The notes beneath the pieces are model-generated. The model did no database searches. It saw nothing but the letters and a program-made list of their open reading frames with translations, and was not told the origin of the DNA. Shown piece after piece: positions 4,256-5,250 of a stretch of DNA of 5,250 nt (position 1 is the first letter of the stretch; the number at the start of each line of letters is the position of its first letter). A program made the position numbers and the translations under genes. This stretch comes from an uncultured Bacteroides sp. (GTDB lineage Bacteria; Bacteroidota; Bacteroidia; Bacteroidales; UBA11471): NCBI GenBank assembly GCA_905210875.1, contig CAJLYN010000167.1, forward strand, positions 1 to 5,250, written 5' to 3'.

Positions 4256-5250
4256 TTATAAGAGCCCCCAGCATTTACCCAAAAGGAGGAGGGGTGCTAT
4301 TTCAAGGGCGCAAAGGTACAAAATAAAGTAAAGTAAACATCTAAAATCTCGTAAAAAAAGTTTTACACCTTTGATTATAAAGAGTATGCGGGCCATGATG
4401 TAAATGCAGGCCGAGGCAATGAGCAGGTGTGATGCCGTCTCGGGCAGATAGGTGGAGAGGAAGGCGAATGGGTAAAGACAGATACCCAATAAGAGGTTGA
4501 CGAAGATGTGAGTGTCGCACCATTCTCTGCCACGTGTGTCGGTAGAGAAGAGTGTGGTCAGCAGCACGAAGATACCTTGTTGCAAGAGAAAGTAGAGTGC
4601 GGCAGGCAGGGCAAAGAGCAGGGCGTTGGTCGCATATCCGCCGTGGAAAGGGAGGGGCAGATCGGCCACATGCAGGGCGATGGCTCCCAACGTACCTTCG
4701 ATAATGAAGGTGAAGGCCAGGAAGATATTGCGCAGATGGGCGTTGATGCCGATGAGGTGCTTGGTGCGGTTGCTGTCGCGGCGGTGTTCGGAGTCGCCGT
4801 CGCTCTGCCATGAGAATATCTTTTTACGGTAGCGCACCGAGAGCAGGAAGAGAACGAGCCCGGCCAAAAGCAGCACAAAGAGTCCGTCGTCTCGCAACGG
4901 AGCGTTGGCGGGACGGAGAGGGGCCGGGAGTCCGGGGTGTATGTCGATGGTGACTGCCGGAGGTTCGGAGTTGAGGCTGTCGGCGACTGTTCCGAGGCTG
5001 TCGGGGCTCAGGAACAACGTGTCGCTTGCGGCCGGGAGATTTGCCGAGCCGGCGGCTTTGGTCTCGATGTTGGCGGTATCGGCGGTTGCCGGGATTGTGG
5101 CGGGAGAGTTTACCGATGTCCCGCTGTATGCGACGGAGTCTCTCTTCGTGGTATCGGTTGCTGTTGTTGTCGGGGTGATCTCTTTTGTTGCCGACGGGTT
5201 TTCAAGACTGGTGACTTCGGGGTTGGCGATGGCGGTATCGGTATCGGCGG
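4256..5250 (-). CDS. DUF4271 integral membrane protein (5' end outside window)
   Basis: The frame is open from the right edge to the stop at 4256, so 330 residues are visible and the true start lies beyond 5250. The first 120 or so visible residues are polar, rich in Thr, Ala, Asp, Ser and Pro. They are followed by a GLPAPLRP block (4930-4907) and then about six hydrophobic segments, at roughly 4885-4835, 4726-4667, 4624-4547, 4507-4445, 4429-4370 and 4339-4280. Basic residues (RYRKK) directly after the first segment suggest that the N-terminal region is outside the cytoplasm. The layout (DS/DT-rich N-terminus, PLRP-like block, multi-pass body, position just upstream of hemD) fits DUF4271, a Bacteroidota family without an assigned function. 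A TTG at 5017 could be mistaken for the start, but nothing supports it since the frame stays open with the same composition upstream. Confidence 0.8.
   Translation of the reverse strand, partial: ADTDTAIANPEVTSLENPSATKEITPTTTATDTTKRDSVAYSGTSVNSPATIPATADTANIETKAAGSANLPAASDTLFLSPDSLGTVADSLNSEPPAVTIDIHPGLPAPLRPANAPLRDDGLFVLLLAGLVLFLLSVRYRKKIFSWQSDGDSEHRRDSNRTKHLIGINAHLRNIFLAFTFIIEGTLGAIALHVADLPLPFHGGYATNALLFALPAALYFLLQQGIFVLLTTLFSTDTRGREWCDTHIFVNLLLGICLYPFAFLSTYLPETASHLLIASACIYIMARILFIIKGVKLFLRDFRCLLYFILYLCALEIAPLLLLGKCWGLL
4311..4318 (-). promoter_or_regulatory. Possible internal promoter element for hemD
   Basis: Inside the 3' end of the DUF4271 gene the minus strand reads TACCTTTG followed by CG, matching TAnnTTTG, within the codons for Tyr-Leu-Cys. 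The bases upstream are very T/A-rich (GTTTACTTTACTTTATTTTG), but no clear -33 TTTG sits at the right distance. It would give hemD an 80-90 nt leader. A chance match in coding DNA is quite possible. Confidence 0.25.
5018..5250 (-). repeat. Low-complexity Asp-Thr/Ala-rich coding region
   Basis: This part of the DUF4271 gene codes for a biased, repeat-like sequence with recurring DT, DS, AT and TA units, such as TDTDTA, TATDTT, TADTA and ASDT. At the DNA level the plus strand shows recurrent GTATCGG units at about 5076, 5152, 5235 and 5241. The units are degenerate and not regularly spaced. It probably encodes a flexible extracytoplasmic linker ahead of the first membrane segment. Confidence 0.6.

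Noticed and set aside
5015..5017. TTG as the start of the DUF4271 gene
   Set aside because: The frame remains open to the window edge with the same biased composition, so this is more likely an internal leucine codon.
5018..5250. Tandem repeat array or CRISPR-like repeats
   Set aside because: The GTATCGG-like units are short, degenerate and unevenly spaced, and they encode a continuous Asp-Thr/Ala-rich peptide.

Overview
The window looks like chromosomal core DNA from a member of the Bacteroidales (Bacteroidota). Three things point there. The proteins closely resemble Bacteroides-type TyrRS, HemD and DUF4271 from memory. The gene order DUF4271-hemD-rnpA-yidD-tatD-tyrS is one I associate with this order. 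The promoters that can be read are of the Bacteroidota type (TAnnTTTG at about -7) and the genes lack clear Shine-Dalgarno sequences. The genus cannot be fixed from this window; the moderate GC content would suit Barnesiella or Coprobacter-like relatives, but that is a guess.

All recognisable genes lie on the minus strand, so transcription runs from high to low coordinates. (1) 5250-4256: a DUF4271 integral membrane protein, cut at its 5' side by the window edge, with a Thr/Ala/Asp-rich N-terminal region and six predicted membrane segments. (2) 4222-3470: uroporphyrinogen-III synthase (hemD), with a TTG start. (3) 3376-2954: the RNase P protein (rnpA), preceded by a 12-bp hairpin with a T-rich tail. 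(4) 2941-2045: one continuous reading frame that joins YidD (membrane-insertion efficiency factor) to a TatD-family metal-dependent hydrolase. (5) 1887-595: tyrosyl-tRNA synthetase (tyrS), with its own promoter and a leader of about 105 nt. (6) 515-445: tRNA-Gln(UUG), with its own promoter, ending at a strong hairpin terminator at 407-441. (7) After about 285 bp of AT-rich intergenic DNA holding a perfect 15-bp palindrome, the first 40 codons of a secreted protein run off the left edge (121-1).

Genes 1 to 4 are closely spaced (33, 93 and 12 nt gaps) and are probably transcribed together at least in part. They link membrane-protein biogenesis (YidD), RNA processing (RnpA), a TatD nuclease-like enzyme and a tetrapyrrole enzyme. 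tyrS and tRNA-Gln form a downstream translation block.

I see no mobile element, CRISPR array or defence system. The most notable point is the in-frame YidD-TatD fusion with all expected metal ligands kept. Secondary points are the hairpin between hemD and rnpA, the obligatory TTG start of hemD, and the palindrome with clustered TTTTTGCA octamers ahead of the secreted-protein gene.
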